DNA from: Luteolibacter sp. LG18
Lineage (GTDB): Bacteria; Verrucomicrobiota; Verrucomicrobiia; Verrucomicrobiales; Akkermansiaceae
NCBI RefSeq assembly: GCF_036322585.1
Contig: NZ_AP024600.1
Span: 1,302,001-1,366,000 of the forward strand
Direction: 5' to 3'
Length of the DNA stretch: 64,000 nt
Below the pieces are notes generated by a model. That model did not search any database and had not been told where the DNA came from. It saw only the letters and a program-made list of their open reading frames with translations. Shown here piece by piece: positions 46,314 to 55,675 of this stretch (position 1 is its first letter; the number at the start of each line of letters is the position of its first letter). Both the position numbers and the translations under genes were made by a program.

Positions 46314-47930
46314 CTACAGGAGATCGCGCCCCCGCCCTTCCACCCGCCACAGCGAGAATCCGAAGCCCGCGAACCCCACCGCGATCGCCATCGCGGCCGT
46401 CACCACCACCCATGGCCAGCTGCCCGTCGCCGCCACCACAACGGCAAGCAGCCCGGTCAGCACCGTGACACAAAACAGCAGCGTGGCCAACAGAGCCGGG
46501 AATCCACGCCGCTGCTTGTCGAGCGATCGGATCATCAGGTTCTGCAGCTCCACCATCAGCAGCATCGCGCACAATGCCAGCGTGGCGAAAAACAATCGCC
46601 CAACCGGAATTTGCGAGATCTCTCCCAGCCATGCATAGACCCCGAGCAGTGCCCCGGCGAACCATACCAGTCCCGCGGGCACGCTGCGCACCAACCACTG
46701 CTTGACCGTCGCCCGCAGCAGCTCCCGCACGGTGACCGGAAACAGTGCGTAAGCCGGAGCCGTCCGCGCCACATCCATGCTCCACCGGCTGAACCAGGTG
46801 CGAAACACCGAATTCCGGCCCGGCCAGCAGAGGCCGATCGTCAGGGCAATGGCGCAGAAACCCGCCACCACCGCTCCCGCGAACGTTTCCCCGGCCTGCC
46901 GGAAATCCGTGTGCTCCAGCACCCGATAGCCACCGAAGGCCACCACCGGTACCAGCCCCGCGAACCGGGCGAGCCGCCACCACTGGCTGGCGAAGCCACC
47001 GCCGGGACAGGCCAGCAGGCGCTCACGCGGCGTGAGCCATCGCCACAGCCACTGGTCCGGCCATTGTGCCGGCTGGCCGACATAGCCTTGCAGCCCAATC
47101 CACCCGTGCGCCACCGACATCCGCAGGTCACGCATGTCATTGGCAACCACCGCCGTTTCCTCCACAGGCGTCCCGTCAGGTGTGTGCCCGCTTTCTTCTG
47201 AAGCCTTCCCGCTCTCCACCGGTGAGGGACGCCAGACCCGGCACCATTCATAAGAACCCAGCGCCACCATCACCCCGGCCAACGGCAGGAACCATCCGCC
47301 TCCGCGTGCTTGGAATACCCAACCGGGAGGCCAGGCCCATTCCAGCTTCGGCAACAGCCGCGTGGCAAACCCGCTCCTGTTCCCGCTGATAAACCCCTGC
47401 ACCCACGACGCCAAAACCGCTCCCGATGCGGTCAGCAGCATGACCCGCGCACTCCATTTGCCTCCGCCAAACAGCGCGCCGAGGCAAACGGCGGCGAGAA
47501 ACAGCAGGCTGGCCGGGACTGGATCAAGCCAGCCTCCGTGCATCACCGTACACGTCGACACCACGGTGGCAAGGACCACCCAAGCCGCCACCAGCCACCC
47601 CTGCCCTCGCTCCAGCCGGATCCGCCGCAACGCCCGGACATCTCCCGGCGTCCATTCGAATTGCCACGCGGGAATCTGCAGTAGGTTCATGGTGAAAACA
47701 CCCAGCACGAATCCAACCGCGCCGCCGGTGAAGGACAGGGCCGTCATCACTCCGCGCGTGCCACCGAATTTCGCCCCGGCCGAAAGCAATTCCCAGCCAC
47801 CGGGCCAGCCCGTTAGAAAAACCAGGAACGCCAGATAATACGCGCAGGTCTTCACCTGCCGGATGCGCCTCCTCCAGCTTACCCGTTGCCGCAGCTTCCG
47901 GCGCAATTTCCGCTCCCACCCCGCGCTCAT
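46314..47930 (-). CDS. ABC transporter membrane subunit-like protein
   Basis: The protein is 538 residues with about 10-12 hydrophobic segments spread over two halves (about 28-75, 110-190, 210-235 and 330-520) and a soluble stretch near 235-300. It shares a 4-base ATGA overlap with the preceding ATP-binding subunit gene, so it is very likely its membrane partner. No specific substrate family is recognised; large ABC-2-like export permeases have similar layout. The stop lies 7 bases from the LOG fragment on the opposite strand. Confidence 0.7.
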   Translation of the reverse strand: MSAGWERKLRRKLRQRVSWRRRIRQVKTCAYYLAFLVFLTGWPGGWELLSAGAKFGGTRGVMTALSFTGGAVGFVLGVFTMNLLQIPAWQFEWTPGDVRALRRIRLERGQGWLVAAWVVLATVVSTCTVMHGGWLDPVPASLLFLAAVCLGALFGGGKWSARVMLLTASGAVLASWVQGFISGNRSGFATRLLPKLEWAWPPGWVFQARGGGWFLPLAGVMVALGSYEWCRVWRPSPVESGKASEESGHTPDGTPVEETAVVANDMRDLRMSVAHGWIGLQGYVGQPAQWPDQWLWRWLTPRERLLACPGGGFASQWWRLARFAGLVPVVAFGGYRVLEHTDFRQAGETFAGAVVAGFCAIALTIGLCWPGRNSVFRTWFSRWSMDVARTAPAYALFPVTVRELLRATVKQWLVRSVPAGLVWFAGALLGVYAWLGEISQIPVGRLFFATLALCAMLLMVELQNLMIRSLDKQRRGFPALLATLLFCVTVLTGLLAVVVAATGSWPWVVVTAAMAIAVGFAGFGFSLWRVEGRGRDLL

Positions 47931-48655
47931 GCTCCCGCGCCCTCCAATTCCAGCGCGCGGCTGAGCCGCCGTTCCACCTCGGCCGCTTCCAGCCCCACAG
48001 TCGTATCATTGAGCACCACCCGGCCGCGGCCGATCACCACCACCCGGTCGGCGAAACGTGCAGCCAGCTCCGGAAACTGGGTGGTGTACACCACGCAGCG
48101 GCCCCGCCCCGAGGCGGCGCGTGCCATCGCCCGGAAGGCCTCCATCCCCCGCGCGTCCATGCCCGCGGCAAAGGGTTCATCCAGCAGCCACAATTCCGGA
48201 TCCGCCGCATGCAAGCCGAGCAACGAAGACTTGTAGGCCTGGCCGCGGGACATGCCATCAATGGGATCGAAGGCCACCTCCATCAGCCCGAGGCGATCCA
48301 GCCACTCCTCGAGATCGAGCGGTGGCCCGGCATCGGCACCGCGCCAGAGCTGGGAAAAGGACGCGGCATTCCGGATCGGGTCCGTCCAGGGAAACCACAG
48401 CCCGCGATCCGGCATCAGGGCATATTGCTTGCGCTGCTCCAGGTCCTTCCGGTCCAGCCGCCGCCCCGCCAGCCGCACCTCGCCCGCCGACCACCCGAGG
48501 ATGCCGGAGAGGCAGCCCAGCAAGGTCGTCTTGCCCGCGCCATTCACGCCGAGCACGGCCACGATCTCACCCGCCTCGAACTTCAGGTTCACCTCCTGGA
48601 ACACCCGCTTCGAACCAAACCGTTTCGCGAGCCCCGCGGTTTCCAACAATGCCAT
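47927..48655 (-). CDS. ABC transporter ATP-binding protein with degenerate motifs
   Basis: The ATG at 48655 (MALLETAGLAKRFG) gives 242 residues; the open frame further upstream is a shadow of the acetyltransferase gene. Walker A is GVNGAGKTT, Walker B is LWLLDEPF, and the signature is MSRGQAY in place of LSGGQ. The switch position reads VVYTTQFPEL, where the usual histidine is absent, which may lower or alter ATP hydrolysis. The gene overlaps the membrane subunit gene by 4 bases. Substrate unknown. Confidence 0.85.
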   Translation of the reverse strand: MALLETAGLAKRFGSKRVFQEVNLKFEAGEIVAVLGVNGAGKTTLLGCLSGILGWSAGEVRLAGRRLDRKDLEQRKQYALMPDRGLWFPWTDPIRNAASFSQLWRGADAGPPLDLEEWLDRLGLMEVAFDPIDGMSRGQAYKSSLLGLHAADPELWLLDEPFAAGMDARGMEAFRAMARAASGRGRCVVYTTQFPELAARFADRVVVIGRGRVVLNDTTVGLEAAEVERRLSRALELEGAGA

Positions 48656-48696
48656 GCCGGGTTTTTCGAACGTCCACGGCGACAGGTCAAATCCGC

Positions 48697-49293
48697 TTAT
48701 TCCAACAACCGCGGCGCCAGCAGCGCCAGCCACTCCGCCAGCTCGGTGGCGGCGCGCGTCTGCGGCAGGCGCTCGAGATCGTCGAGCTGCCAGCGGAACG
48801 TGTTCATGTGGCCGTCCCACACGCCGGAGGCCCCGGTGTGTCGCATCCACGCGCAGGCCCCGGTGTTCTCCGGCATCACGTTCCCCACCAGCGTGGTGAT
48901 CCCGGAGCGGAAGGCCGTGAGCCAGAGGATCGCCAGCAGCAGCGTGGCAATGCCGCGGTTCTGCTCGGAATCCAGCACCGTCACGGAAAACTCCGCCTCC
49001 AGCGGATTCCGCGCATCCCGCCACCAGCTCGCGGCCCCCAGCGGCGAAAAATTCCGGGAGGGATCGTAGACCGACCAGATCTCGTGATTGCCCGGGTCCT
49101 GGTTCAACAACCGGTCCAGCATCCGGTCCCCGATCTCGCCGGTGACCGTCCAAAAACGGTGGTAGCGCGCCTCCGGGGACAAGCGTCGGTAACCCTCGGC
49201 AAGGTACTCGCGGTCACCGGGATTGAGCTCCCTCGCCCGCACCGCCGCGCCGTCCCGCAGGACCAGTTCCAGAGGTGCCGCCGCTTCCGCCAT
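48697..49293 (-). CDS. GNAT-family N-acetyltransferase
   Basis: The ATG at 49293 (MAEAAAPLELVLRDG) gives 198 residues. The GNAT fold is indicated by RARELNPGDREYLAEGYRRLSPEARYHRFW at the N-terminus, AEFSVTVLDSEQNRGIATLLLAIL carrying the Q-x-x-G-x-A acetyl-CoA loop, and NTGACAWMRHTG in the later strand-helix region. The substrate cannot be named. It lies 41 bases before the ABC ATP-binding gene on the same strand, so co-transcription is possible. Confidence 0.8.
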   Translation of the reverse strand: MAEAAAPLELVLRDGAAVRARELNPGDREYLAEGYRRLSPEARYHRFWTVTGEIGDRMLDRLLNQDPGNHEIWSVYDPSRNFSPLGAASWWRDARNPLEAEFSVTVLDSEQNRGIATLLLAILWLTAFRSGITTLVGNVMPENTGACAWMRHTGASGVWDGHMNTFRWQLDDLERLPQTRAATELAEWLALLAPRLLE

Positions 49294-49508
49294 GCCGCGA
49301 TCATGGCGCTGGAACAGCGGTTTGTCGCCGGGATTCGGTGCGGGGCACGTTGCAAATTGGAGGCACCCAAACCGCAGATTGCAGTTCCGCCGGGTGACGA
49401 CAAGCCCCAGACCGACACACAACACGCTCACCATCAAGCAAATGAAACCATGACCGCTCCCGGCGCGGTAGTTGCTGAACCACGGGTGTCAACAACCCGT
49501 AAACCACC

Positions 49509-49679
49509 ATGCTCAGTTGGTCCCTACTCTTCCTGATCCTCGCCGTGGTGGCGGGGCTGCTCGGATTCACCGCCTTGGCCGGTACCGCGGCGGCGATCGC
49601 GAAACTGCTGTTCCTCGTGTTCCTGGTGCTGCTGATCGTATCCGCCATCAGCCGCGCGGTGCAGGGCAAGACGCCATGA
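49509..49679 (+). CDS. DUF1328-family small membrane protein
   Basis: The ATG at 49509 to the TGA at 49677-49679 encodes 56 residues: [39 protein letters not shown] and [17 protein letters not shown]. This matches the DUF1328/YtjA family in length and pattern (two hydrophobic helices, a central GxAGxAAxIAK, a short polar tail). The function is unknown, though members are often stress-induced. Convergent with mazG. Confidence 0.85.
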   Translation: MLSWSLLFLILAVVAGLLGFTALAGTAAAIAKLLFLVFLVLLIVSAISRAVQGKTP

Positions 49680-49685
49680 GGCCGG

Positions 49686-50513
49686 TCAAGCTTTCGCCCG
49701 CTTCGCCTCCATCCGTTTGGCCTCGGTCCACGCGTCTTCCATCTGGTCCGCGGTGGCGGCCGTCAAGGTCAGGCCCTGCCCGGCCAAAAGGCGTTCCATC
49801 TCGTGGAACCGGCTTTCGAACTTGGCGTTCGCGCGCGCCATCAGCACCTCCGGATCCGCACCGCGGAAACGCGCCAAATTGACCGCGCTGAACAGCAGGT
49901 CCCCGAGCTCCTCGGAAACCACCTCCATGTCCTGGGCATCCACCGCGGCCTCCAGTTCCTGGAGTTCTTCCCGGATCTTCGCGATGACGCCGCTTTCCTG
50001 CGGCCAATCGAAGCCGACCTTCGCCGCCTTCTTCTGAAGTTTGGCCGCACGCGGCAGGGCCGGCAGACCCTTGCCCACGCCGTGGAGGAACGGCTTGTCG
50101 TCGCCCTCGCCTTTTTCCGCGCGCTTGATCGCGTCCCACTGCTTCAGCACCGCGTCCGGATCGTCCGCCACGCCGCTGCCGAAGACATGGGGGTGGCGGC
50201 GCACCAGCTTGTCGCTGATGCCGCGGGCGATGTCGTCGAGGTTGAAACGGCCCCCCTCCTCCGCCAGTTCAGCGTGGAACACGACCTGCAGCAAGACGTC
50301 GCCGAGTTCCTCCTGGAGATGGGCATGGTCGCCGCTGCGGATCGCGTCCACCGCCTCGTAGGTTTCCTCGATGAGGTTCGGCACCAGGCTCTCGTGCGTC
50401 TGCTCCGCGTCCCACGGGCAGCCGCCCGGGGCACGCAAGCGGTGCATGATGGCGCGCAGGCGCGCGAGTTGCCGCCCGTTGTCCGGGCAATCGATCATGT
50501 CGGCGTCGGTCAT
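49686..50513 (-). CDS. mazG: Nucleoside triphosphate pyrophosphohydrolase MazG
   Basis: The protein is 275 residues, the normal length. The first MazG domain has LRAPGGCPWDAEQTHESL, LIEETYEAVDAI and EELGDVLLQVVFHAELA with the EExxE...ExxD magnesium-binding pattern. A second domain near residues 185-230 contains REELQELEAAV and SEELGDLLFSAVN. The enzyme hydrolyses nucleoside triphosphates to monophosphates and pyrophosphate, cleaning the nucleotide pool. The ATG at 50513 overlaps the rhomboid gene's stop (ATGA). Confidence 0.93.
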   Translation of the reverse strand: MTDADMIDCPDNGRQLARLRAIMHRLRAPGGCPWDAEQTHESLVPNLIEETYEAVDAIRSGDHAHLQEELGDVLLQVVFHAELAEEGGRFNLDDIARGISDKLVRRHPHVFGSGVADDPDAVLKQWDAIKRAEKGEGDDKPFLHGVGKGLPALPRAAKLQKKAAKVGFDWPQESGVIAKIREELQELEAAVDAQDMEVVSEELGDLLFSAVNLARFRGADPEVLMARANAKFESRFHEMERLLAGQGLTLTAATADQMEDAWTEAKRMEAKRAKA

Positions 50514-51385
50514 GATTTGTTGGAGGCGTTGCGGAGCGTGTCGCGCTCCTCGTCGGTCAGGCTCTGGAGGCCGTCGCGGTTGATCTTGTCGAGGATGCGG
50601 TCGATCTCGTTGCTGGTGTGGAGGTCCACCGAGGTCCGGGGCCGCAGCTTGGCCTCGCCTTTCGACCTCGCCGTGCGAACGGGCCGCAAGGCTGCCCCTT
50701 CCTTCTTTCCTAACAGGAACGGATAACGCGTGAGCACGAAGCCGAGGATCGCCCCGCCAAGGTGGCCGGCCTCCCCGCCCTCGTTCCCGCCGATCCGGAG
50801 CAGGATGATCACCGTCGCCAGCGCCAGCACCAGCAGCGCGAGTTGGCGGATCGAAAGCTCCACTGGCGGAAAGATCAGCTGCGCCCGCAAATTGGGGGCC
50901 ACCACCGCGAGCCCGGCAAGGATGCCGTAGATCCCGGCCGATGCGCCGACCAGTCCACCTTCCGCTCCGTGCGGCAGCACGTGCGCCGCTCCGAGGACCG
51001 TGAAAAACAGCGCCCCCGCCATCCCGCACAGCAGGTAGAATCCCAGGAACCGCGCCTTGCCCCACCATCGCTCCAGCCACGGGCCGAACACGAACAGGCC
51101 GATGCTGTTGAAAACGATGTGGCCGAGGGAGTCATGCAGGAACTGGAACGTGACCAACTCCCAAAACCGCCCTTCCCGGAACGTGCTCTCGACGTTGAAG
51201 GCCCCCCACGCCTCCAGCGGCGGCAGATAACCGCGCACCTTGGTGTCCAACCGCAGCACCTCGGGCAAGATCACGAAATCCAATACGGAGATCAGGATAT
51301 TGATGCCCAGCAACCACTTCGTCACCGGAGTGAGGCGAGAAGGCGAGCCCGGAGGCGTGGAATAATCGCGGGGATAGCTGCCCAT
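50510..51385 (-). CDS. Rhomboid-family intramembrane serine protease
   Basis: The ATG at 51385 (MGSYPRDYSTPPGSPS) gives 291 residues. Six membrane helices are expected; the catalytic serine lies in GASAGIYGILAG and the histidine in EAGHLGGAILGFVL. FQFLHDSLGHIVFNSIGLFVFG matches the conserved region of helix 2. The cytoplasmic C-terminal tail (RTSVDLHTSNEIDRILDKINRDG) is as in many bacterial rhomboids. The substrate is unknown. Translationally coupled to mazG. Confidence 0.88.
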   Translation of the reverse strand: MGSYPRDYSTPPGSPSRLTPVTKWLLGINILISVLDFVILPEVLRLDTKVRGYLPPLEAWGAFNVESTFREGRFWELVTFQFLHDSLGHIVFNSIGLFVFGPWLERWWGKARFLGFYLLCGMAGALFFTVLGAAHVLPHGAEGGLVGASAGIYGILAGLAVVAPNLRAQLIFPPVELSIRQLALLVLALATVIILLRIGGNEGGEAGHLGGAILGFVLTRYPFLLGKKEGAALRPVRTARSKGEAKLRPRTSVDLHTSNEIDRILDKINRDGLQSLTDEERDTLRNASNKS

Positions 51386-51565
51386 CTGCCCGCACGGGGT
51401 AGCACGGCACCCGTGCGCCCGCAAGGCCGCCGGGCGACCACTATGAATGAAACCCGCGGTTTTTAGGAAAACCGAAACATCGCATTTGTGGATTTCCGGA
51501 CCCACCGCCGGGAAATCCGGCACGCCGGTTGCTAAATCCCCCCTGTGTTGCTCCATCCATGTACC

Positions 51566-51958
51566 ATGAACACGAACGAAACTAACGAACGACCTAGTCA
51601 CTTGCCGGACGAACGGCACATCGCTCCCGAGCTCAGTTTCGATGAATACTGGGACGCCGACGCGGTGGCCGGGCTCATCCGGTCGAAGTGCGATCACGAG
51701 GAGACACCCGCTTTCCTTTTTGTTGGAAAAAAGGAAGCCGGGTTTCTCCGCGAACACCTCGGCGATGTGTTTGGCGCCGAATCCGTGGTGACCCTCAAGG
51801 ACACCTACTACATGGGCCTCGAAGTCATTGAACTGGACTGCGAGACCTTCCTCAGCACCGCCGGCCGCAAATCGGTCCGCACCCTGCAAGATCCCATCTC
51901 CCGCCGCCCCGCCTGGCGCGACCGTGATACCGGCGCCGGATGGCAGTTCCGTGCCTGA
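51566..51958 (+). CDS. Hypothetical protein
   Basis: The ATG at 51566 (MNTNETNERPSHLPD) gives 130 residues. It is soluble and acidic at the N-terminus, with a compact alpha/beta pattern (DAVAGLIRSKC, AFLFVGKKEAGFLREHLGDVFG, LEVIELDCETFLS). No recognised family or catalytic motif. Divergent from the rhomboid gene. Confidence 0.6.
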   Translation: MNTNETNERPSHLPDERHIAPELSFDEYWDADAVAGLIRSKCDHEETPAFLFVGKKEAGFLREHLGDVFGAESVVTLKDTYYMGLEVIELDCETFLSTAGRKSVRTLQDPISRRPAWRDRDTGAGWQFRA

Positions 51959-52227
51959 TCACAGAACCTCCCAAGGAAATCCAGCGTGGCCCTGATAGAG
52001 GGTGCCACGCCGCACGTAAGATCCCGTGCGCCCGGCACGGGAGACTCTTCCCGGGCGGCCACCGCTCGACGTCGATCCGGCGCCGGGCGACGGCGGCCCA
52101 GGCCTGTCATCGCCGGGTTTGGCTTTGACCGTTTCTTGGTCGAATCCCGCGGCTTTCAGTCCAATTTCGGGCAATCCCGCCCCGTGGCATTGCGTTGTGC
52201 CCCGCATCCCGCTCCTATGGACCTGTC

Positions 52228-54069
52228 ATGTCCGCAGTGATTCACACATCTCACGCCGCGCTCGCCACATGGGTCGAGGAAATGGCGGCTCTCTGCACCC
52301 CGGATGCCATCGAATGGTGCGATGGATCCCAAGCCGAGTGGGACCGCCTGACCGCGATGATGGTCGCGTCCGGCACCCTCATCCAGCTCGACCCGGCCAA
52401 GCGCCCGAACAGCTTCCTCGCCCGCTCCACGCCCTCCGACGTCGCCCGCGTGGAGGACCGCACCTTCATCTGCACCCGCCGCCCCGAGCAGGTCGGGCCG
52501 ACGAACAACTGGATGCACCCGGACAAGATGAAGGGCATTCTGACGGAGAAATTCCGCGGCTCGATGAAGGGCCGCACGATGTACGTCATTCCGTTCTGCA
52601 TGGGCCCGCTCGATTCGCCGCTCGCCAAGATCGGCGTGGAGATCAGCGACAGCCCCTACGTCGTGATCAACATGCGGATCATGACGAACATGGGCAAACA
52701 CGTGCTGGAGCGCCTTGAGAAGGAAGCCTCCGGCGAGCTGCCCAGCAGCCGCGACGGCCACGGCCGTTTCGTCCCCTGCCTCCACTCCGTGGGCGCGCCA
52801 CTGGAACCCGGCCAGGCCGATGTCCCCTGGCCGTGCAACGAGGAAAAATACATCGCCCACTTCCCCTACACCCGCGAGATCTGGTCCTACGGCTCCGGTT
52901 ACGGCGGCAATGCCCTGCTCGGCAAGAAGTGCCTCGCGCTGCGCATCGCCTCGAACATCGCCCGTGAGCACAACTGGATGGCCGAGCACATGCTCATCCT
53001 CGGCTTGGAGTCCCCGGAGGGCGTGAAGACCTACGTCACGGCCGCCTTCCCCTCCGCCTGCGGCAAGACCAACCTCGCCATGATCGTGCCGCCGAAGTCC
53101 TACAGCGACGCCGGTTGGAAAACGACCATCGTGGGCGATGACATCGCTTGGCTGTGGCCGCACGCCGACGGCCGCCTGCACGCGATCAACCCGGAAACCG
53201 GCTACTTCGGCGTGGCTCCGGGCACCTCCTACGACACCAACCCCATCGCGATGGAGTCGATGAAGGCGAACACCATCTTCACCAACGTGGGCCTCACCGA
53301 CGATGGCGACGTGTGGTGGGAAGGCCTCACCCAGGACGCCCCCGCACACCTCATCGACTGGCAGGGCCAGGACTGGACACCGGACTGCGGCCGCAAGGCG
53401 GCCCACCCGAACGCCCGCTTCACCGCCCCCGCCAGCCAGTGCCCGACGATCGACCCGGAGTGGCAAAACCCGGACGGCGTGCCGATCTCCGCGATCATCT
53501 TCGGCGGCCGCCGCCCGGACACCATGCCGCTCGTTTACCAGGCCTTCAACTGGTCCCACGGCGTCTACATCGGCGCGACCATGGGTTCCGAGGTCACCGC
53601 CGCCGCGATCGGCCTGAAGCCGGGCGTGCGCCGCGATCCGATGGCGATGCTGCCCTTCACCGGCTACAACATGTCGGACTACTTCCACCACTGGCTGGAC
53701 ATGCGCCGCCACGTGACCCACCTGCCGCGGTTCTTCCACGTCAATTGGTTCCGCAAGGACGAGAACGGCAAGTTCCTGTGGCCCGGCTACGGCGAGAACA
53801 TGCGCGTGCTGGAGTGGGTGGTGCAGCGCTGCCACGGCAAGATCCCGGGCCACGAAACCCAGATCGGCTGGACCCCGGAATACCAGGACTTCAACATCGA
53901 GGGCCTTGAATCCTTCACCCGCGAGCATTTCGAGAAGTGCATGGCCTTCAAGCCGGACGAGTGGAAGGCGGAGATCCTGTCCCAAGGCGAGTTGTTCCTG
54001 AAACTCTACGATTACCTGCCGAAGGAAATCGTCTTCCAGCGCGAGCTCCTCGCCGCCCGTCTGGCGTGA
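52228..54069 (+). CDS. pckG: Phosphoenolpyruvate carboxykinase (GTP)
   Basis: The ATG at 52228 ([15 protein letters not shown]) gives 613 residues, the expected length. Signatures of the GTP-dependent enzyme are [31 protein letters not shown] (P-loop, about residue 275), [21 protein letters not shown] and the guanine-binding [19 protein letters not shown]. The enzyme converts oxaloacetate and GTP to phosphoenolpyruvate, CO2 and GDP, linking the citric acid cycle to gluconeogenesis. It stands alone and is followed by a short hairpin repeat. Confidence 0.97.
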   Translation: MSAVIHTSHAALATWVEEMAALCTPDAIEWCDGSQAEWDRLTAMMVASGTLIQLDPAKRPNSFLARSTPSDVARVEDRTFICTRRPEQVGPTNNWMHPDKMKGILTEKFRGSMKGRTMYVIPFCMGPLDSPLAKIGVEISDSPYVVINMRIMTNMGKHVLERLEKEASGELPSSRDGHGRFVPCLHSVGAPLEPGQADVPWPCNEEKYIAHFPYTREIWSYGSGYGGNALLGKKCLALRIASNIAREHNWMAEHMLILGLESPEGVKTYVTAAFPSACGKTNLAMIVPPKSYSDAGWKTTIVGDDIAWLWPHADGRLHAINPETGYFGVAPGTSYDTNPIAMESMKANTIFTNVGLTDDGDVWWEGLTQDAPAHLIDWQGQDWTPDCGRKAAHPNARFTAPASQCPTIDPEWQNPDGVPISAIIFGGRRPDTMPLVYQAFNWSHGVYIGATMGSEVTAAAIGLKPGVRRDPMAMLPFTGYNMSDYFHHWLDMRRHVTHLPRFFHVNWFRKDENGKFLWPGYGENMRVLEWVVQRCHGKIPGHETQIGWTPEYQDFNIEGLESFTREHFEKCMAFKPDEWKAEILSQGELFLKLYDYLPKEIVFQRELLAARLA

Positions 54070-54074
54070 AGTAG

Positions 54075-54108
54075 CGCAAGTTTCCAACTTGCGAGCGGGA
54101 AGACCCGC
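54075..54108 (+). repeat. Double hairpin element after pckG
   Basis: CGCAAGTT-TCC-AACTTGCG (54075-54093) is a perfect 8-bp hairpin, followed by GCGGG-AAGA-CCCGC (54095-54108... approximate right edge). Short 'GCAAGTTTCCAACTTGC'-type hairpins occur as dispersed repeats in Verrucomicrobiota and Planctomycetota genomes. It could also terminate pckG. Confidence 0.5.
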
Positions 54109-54259
54109 GAAGTCGCGTGCAGAATCAGTCCGCGTGTGAGTGGCCACCAACCACTGGCCCCTCAACCGCAGACCGCACCTGCACGCGGCAGCCCCCTCCC
54201 CCTAACTCCTCATTTTTCGGGCGACATCTCCCCTTCCCCGGGTTTAACTGGAAGGGATC

Positions 54260-55612
54260 ATGAAGACGCTCGCCTGTCTGTTCTTGGCCACCCTCCTGAC
54301 CGCCCGGGGCCAGGAGAAGGTGAAGTTTCCGCCCCTCGACCAGACGCTCACCGATGCCAAGCTGTTCGCGAAGCCGCTGGAGGACGTCCTCACCACCTAC
54401 CGCCGCGACCTGACGCCCCAGCAGCAGCAGATGCGCGACCGCATCCGCGAGCGGATGAAGGAAAAGGGCATCGATCTGCCCGAGCCCTATCCCGGTGCCT
54501 TCCAGTGGCTCAGCAGCACCAAGGACGGCCTGCGCGCCGATCCCAAGCTGATCGACCTCTTCGGCGAGAACGTCGGCGAGGTGATCATCCGCGCCGGCAC
54601 CCCCGGCAAGGTCGGCCCGGTCACCATCTCGCTCTACAACCGCGGCGACGACGGCGAGATCTCACCGAAGGACCTCGCCACCCGGATGGATACCTGGAAG
54701 GGCAAGCTCACCACCGCCCTCGGCAGCCAGCCGGAAGCCCGTGACCAGCGCGGCACCGTGAATCTCACCGGCTGGATGTGGAAAAAGGACCGCACCGCCT
54801 GGCTGCTGGAATCCTCCGTTTCCAAATCCCCGGAAGGCCCGCGCGCCGAGTTCGCGCGCATCCGCATCGCCTCGCTCGACGCCGCCACCGGCGGCAACCA
54901 GGTGGCCCGCCGCTCCGCCCTCACCGACCACGTCGTCCACAAGGACAATGGCGATGTCTATCTCGACGGCATGCCGATGGTCGACCAGGGGCAGAAGGGC
55001 TACTGCGCCGTCGCCACCACCGAGCGGGTCGTCCGTTACTACGGCCTCGATGTCGACCAGCACGAGATGGCCGAGATCGCCAACACCGGCAGCATGGGCA
55101 CCAGCATGGGCGAAATGGAGGAGGCGCTCAAAAACGCCACCGGCAAGCTGCACGTGAAGACCACCAAGCACTTCGACCTCGACCTCCGCCAGTTCGAGCA
55201 GGACGTCCGCACCTACAACCAGCTCGCGAAGAAGCAGGGCGAGAAGGAATTTCTCTACGAACGGAAGGTCTCGATCGTGAACCCGATGCAGTTCTGGTCC
55301 GAGGTGAAGCCCGACCTCTTCCTCCAGGTGAAGACCGCCCAATCCGGCTTCAGCCGCTACACCAACAAGATCGAGGAATACATCAACCAGGGCATCCCGT
55401 TGTGCTGGGCGCTCCAGCTCGGCATGTTCAAGGAGACCGGCATCCCGCAGACCCACGGCGGCCACATGCGCCTCATCATCGGCTACAACCCGAAAACCCA
55501 CGAGGTCATCTACACCGACTCCTGGGGCAAGGGCCACGAGTTCAAGCGCATGCCCGCCGGCCAGGCCTGGTGCATGACCATGGCCCTCTACACCATGGCC
55601 CCGACGAAGTAA
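54260..55612 (+). CDS. C39-like papain-fold exported protein
   Basis: The protein is 450 residues. A signal peptide (1-17, MKTLACLFLATLLTARG) precedes an N-terminal helical region and a beta domain, then a papain-like/C39-like peptidase domain from about 235. The probable catalytic residues are C249 in GQKGYCAVA, H402 in HGGHMRLIIGYN and D420 in YTDSWG. Bacterial proteins of this type cleave peptides or act as cysteine hydrolases in the envelope; the target is unknown. No propeptide or ABC exporter gene is adjacent, so it is not a bacteriocin-type C39 transporter. Confidence 0.75.
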   Translation: MKTLACLFLATLLTARGQEKVKFPPLDQTLTDAKLFAKPLEDVLTTYRRDLTPQQQQMRDRIRERMKEKGIDLPEPYPGAFQWLSSTKDGLRADPKLIDLFGENVGEVIIRAGTPGKVGPVTISLYNRGDDGEISPKDLATRMDTWKGKLTTALGSQPEARDQRGTVNLTGWMWKKDRTAWLLESSVSKSPEGPRAEFARIRIASLDAATGGNQVARRSALTDHVVHKDNGDVYLDGMPMVDQGQKGYCAVATTERVVRYYGLDVDQHEMAEIANTGSMGTSMGEMEEALKNATGKLHVKTTKHFDLDLRQFEQDVRTYNQLAKKQGEKEFLYERKVSIVNPMQFWSEVKPDLFLQVKTAQSGFSRYTNKIEEYINQGIPLCWALQLGMFKETGIPQTHGGHMRLIIGYNPKTHEVIYTDSWGKGHEFKRMPAGQAWCMTMALYTMAPTK

Positions 55613-55675
55613 GGGGCCGGAGAGTGGTGTAACACCGGGTTGTGATCGGGGCACATGAACTGGTAGCCTTCAAGT

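Noticed and set aside
47927-49153. 408-codon version of the ABC ATP-binding protein
   Set aside because: The N-terminal 166 codons are an out-of-frame reading of the acetyltransferase gene; the conserved domain starts at the ATG at 48655.
52156-54165. 669-codon minus-strand frame opposite pckG
   Set aside because: It is the antisense shadow of a highly GC-biased gene; His/Val/Arg/Gly-rich and without motifs, while the plus strand encodes a complete GTP-type PEP carboxykinase.
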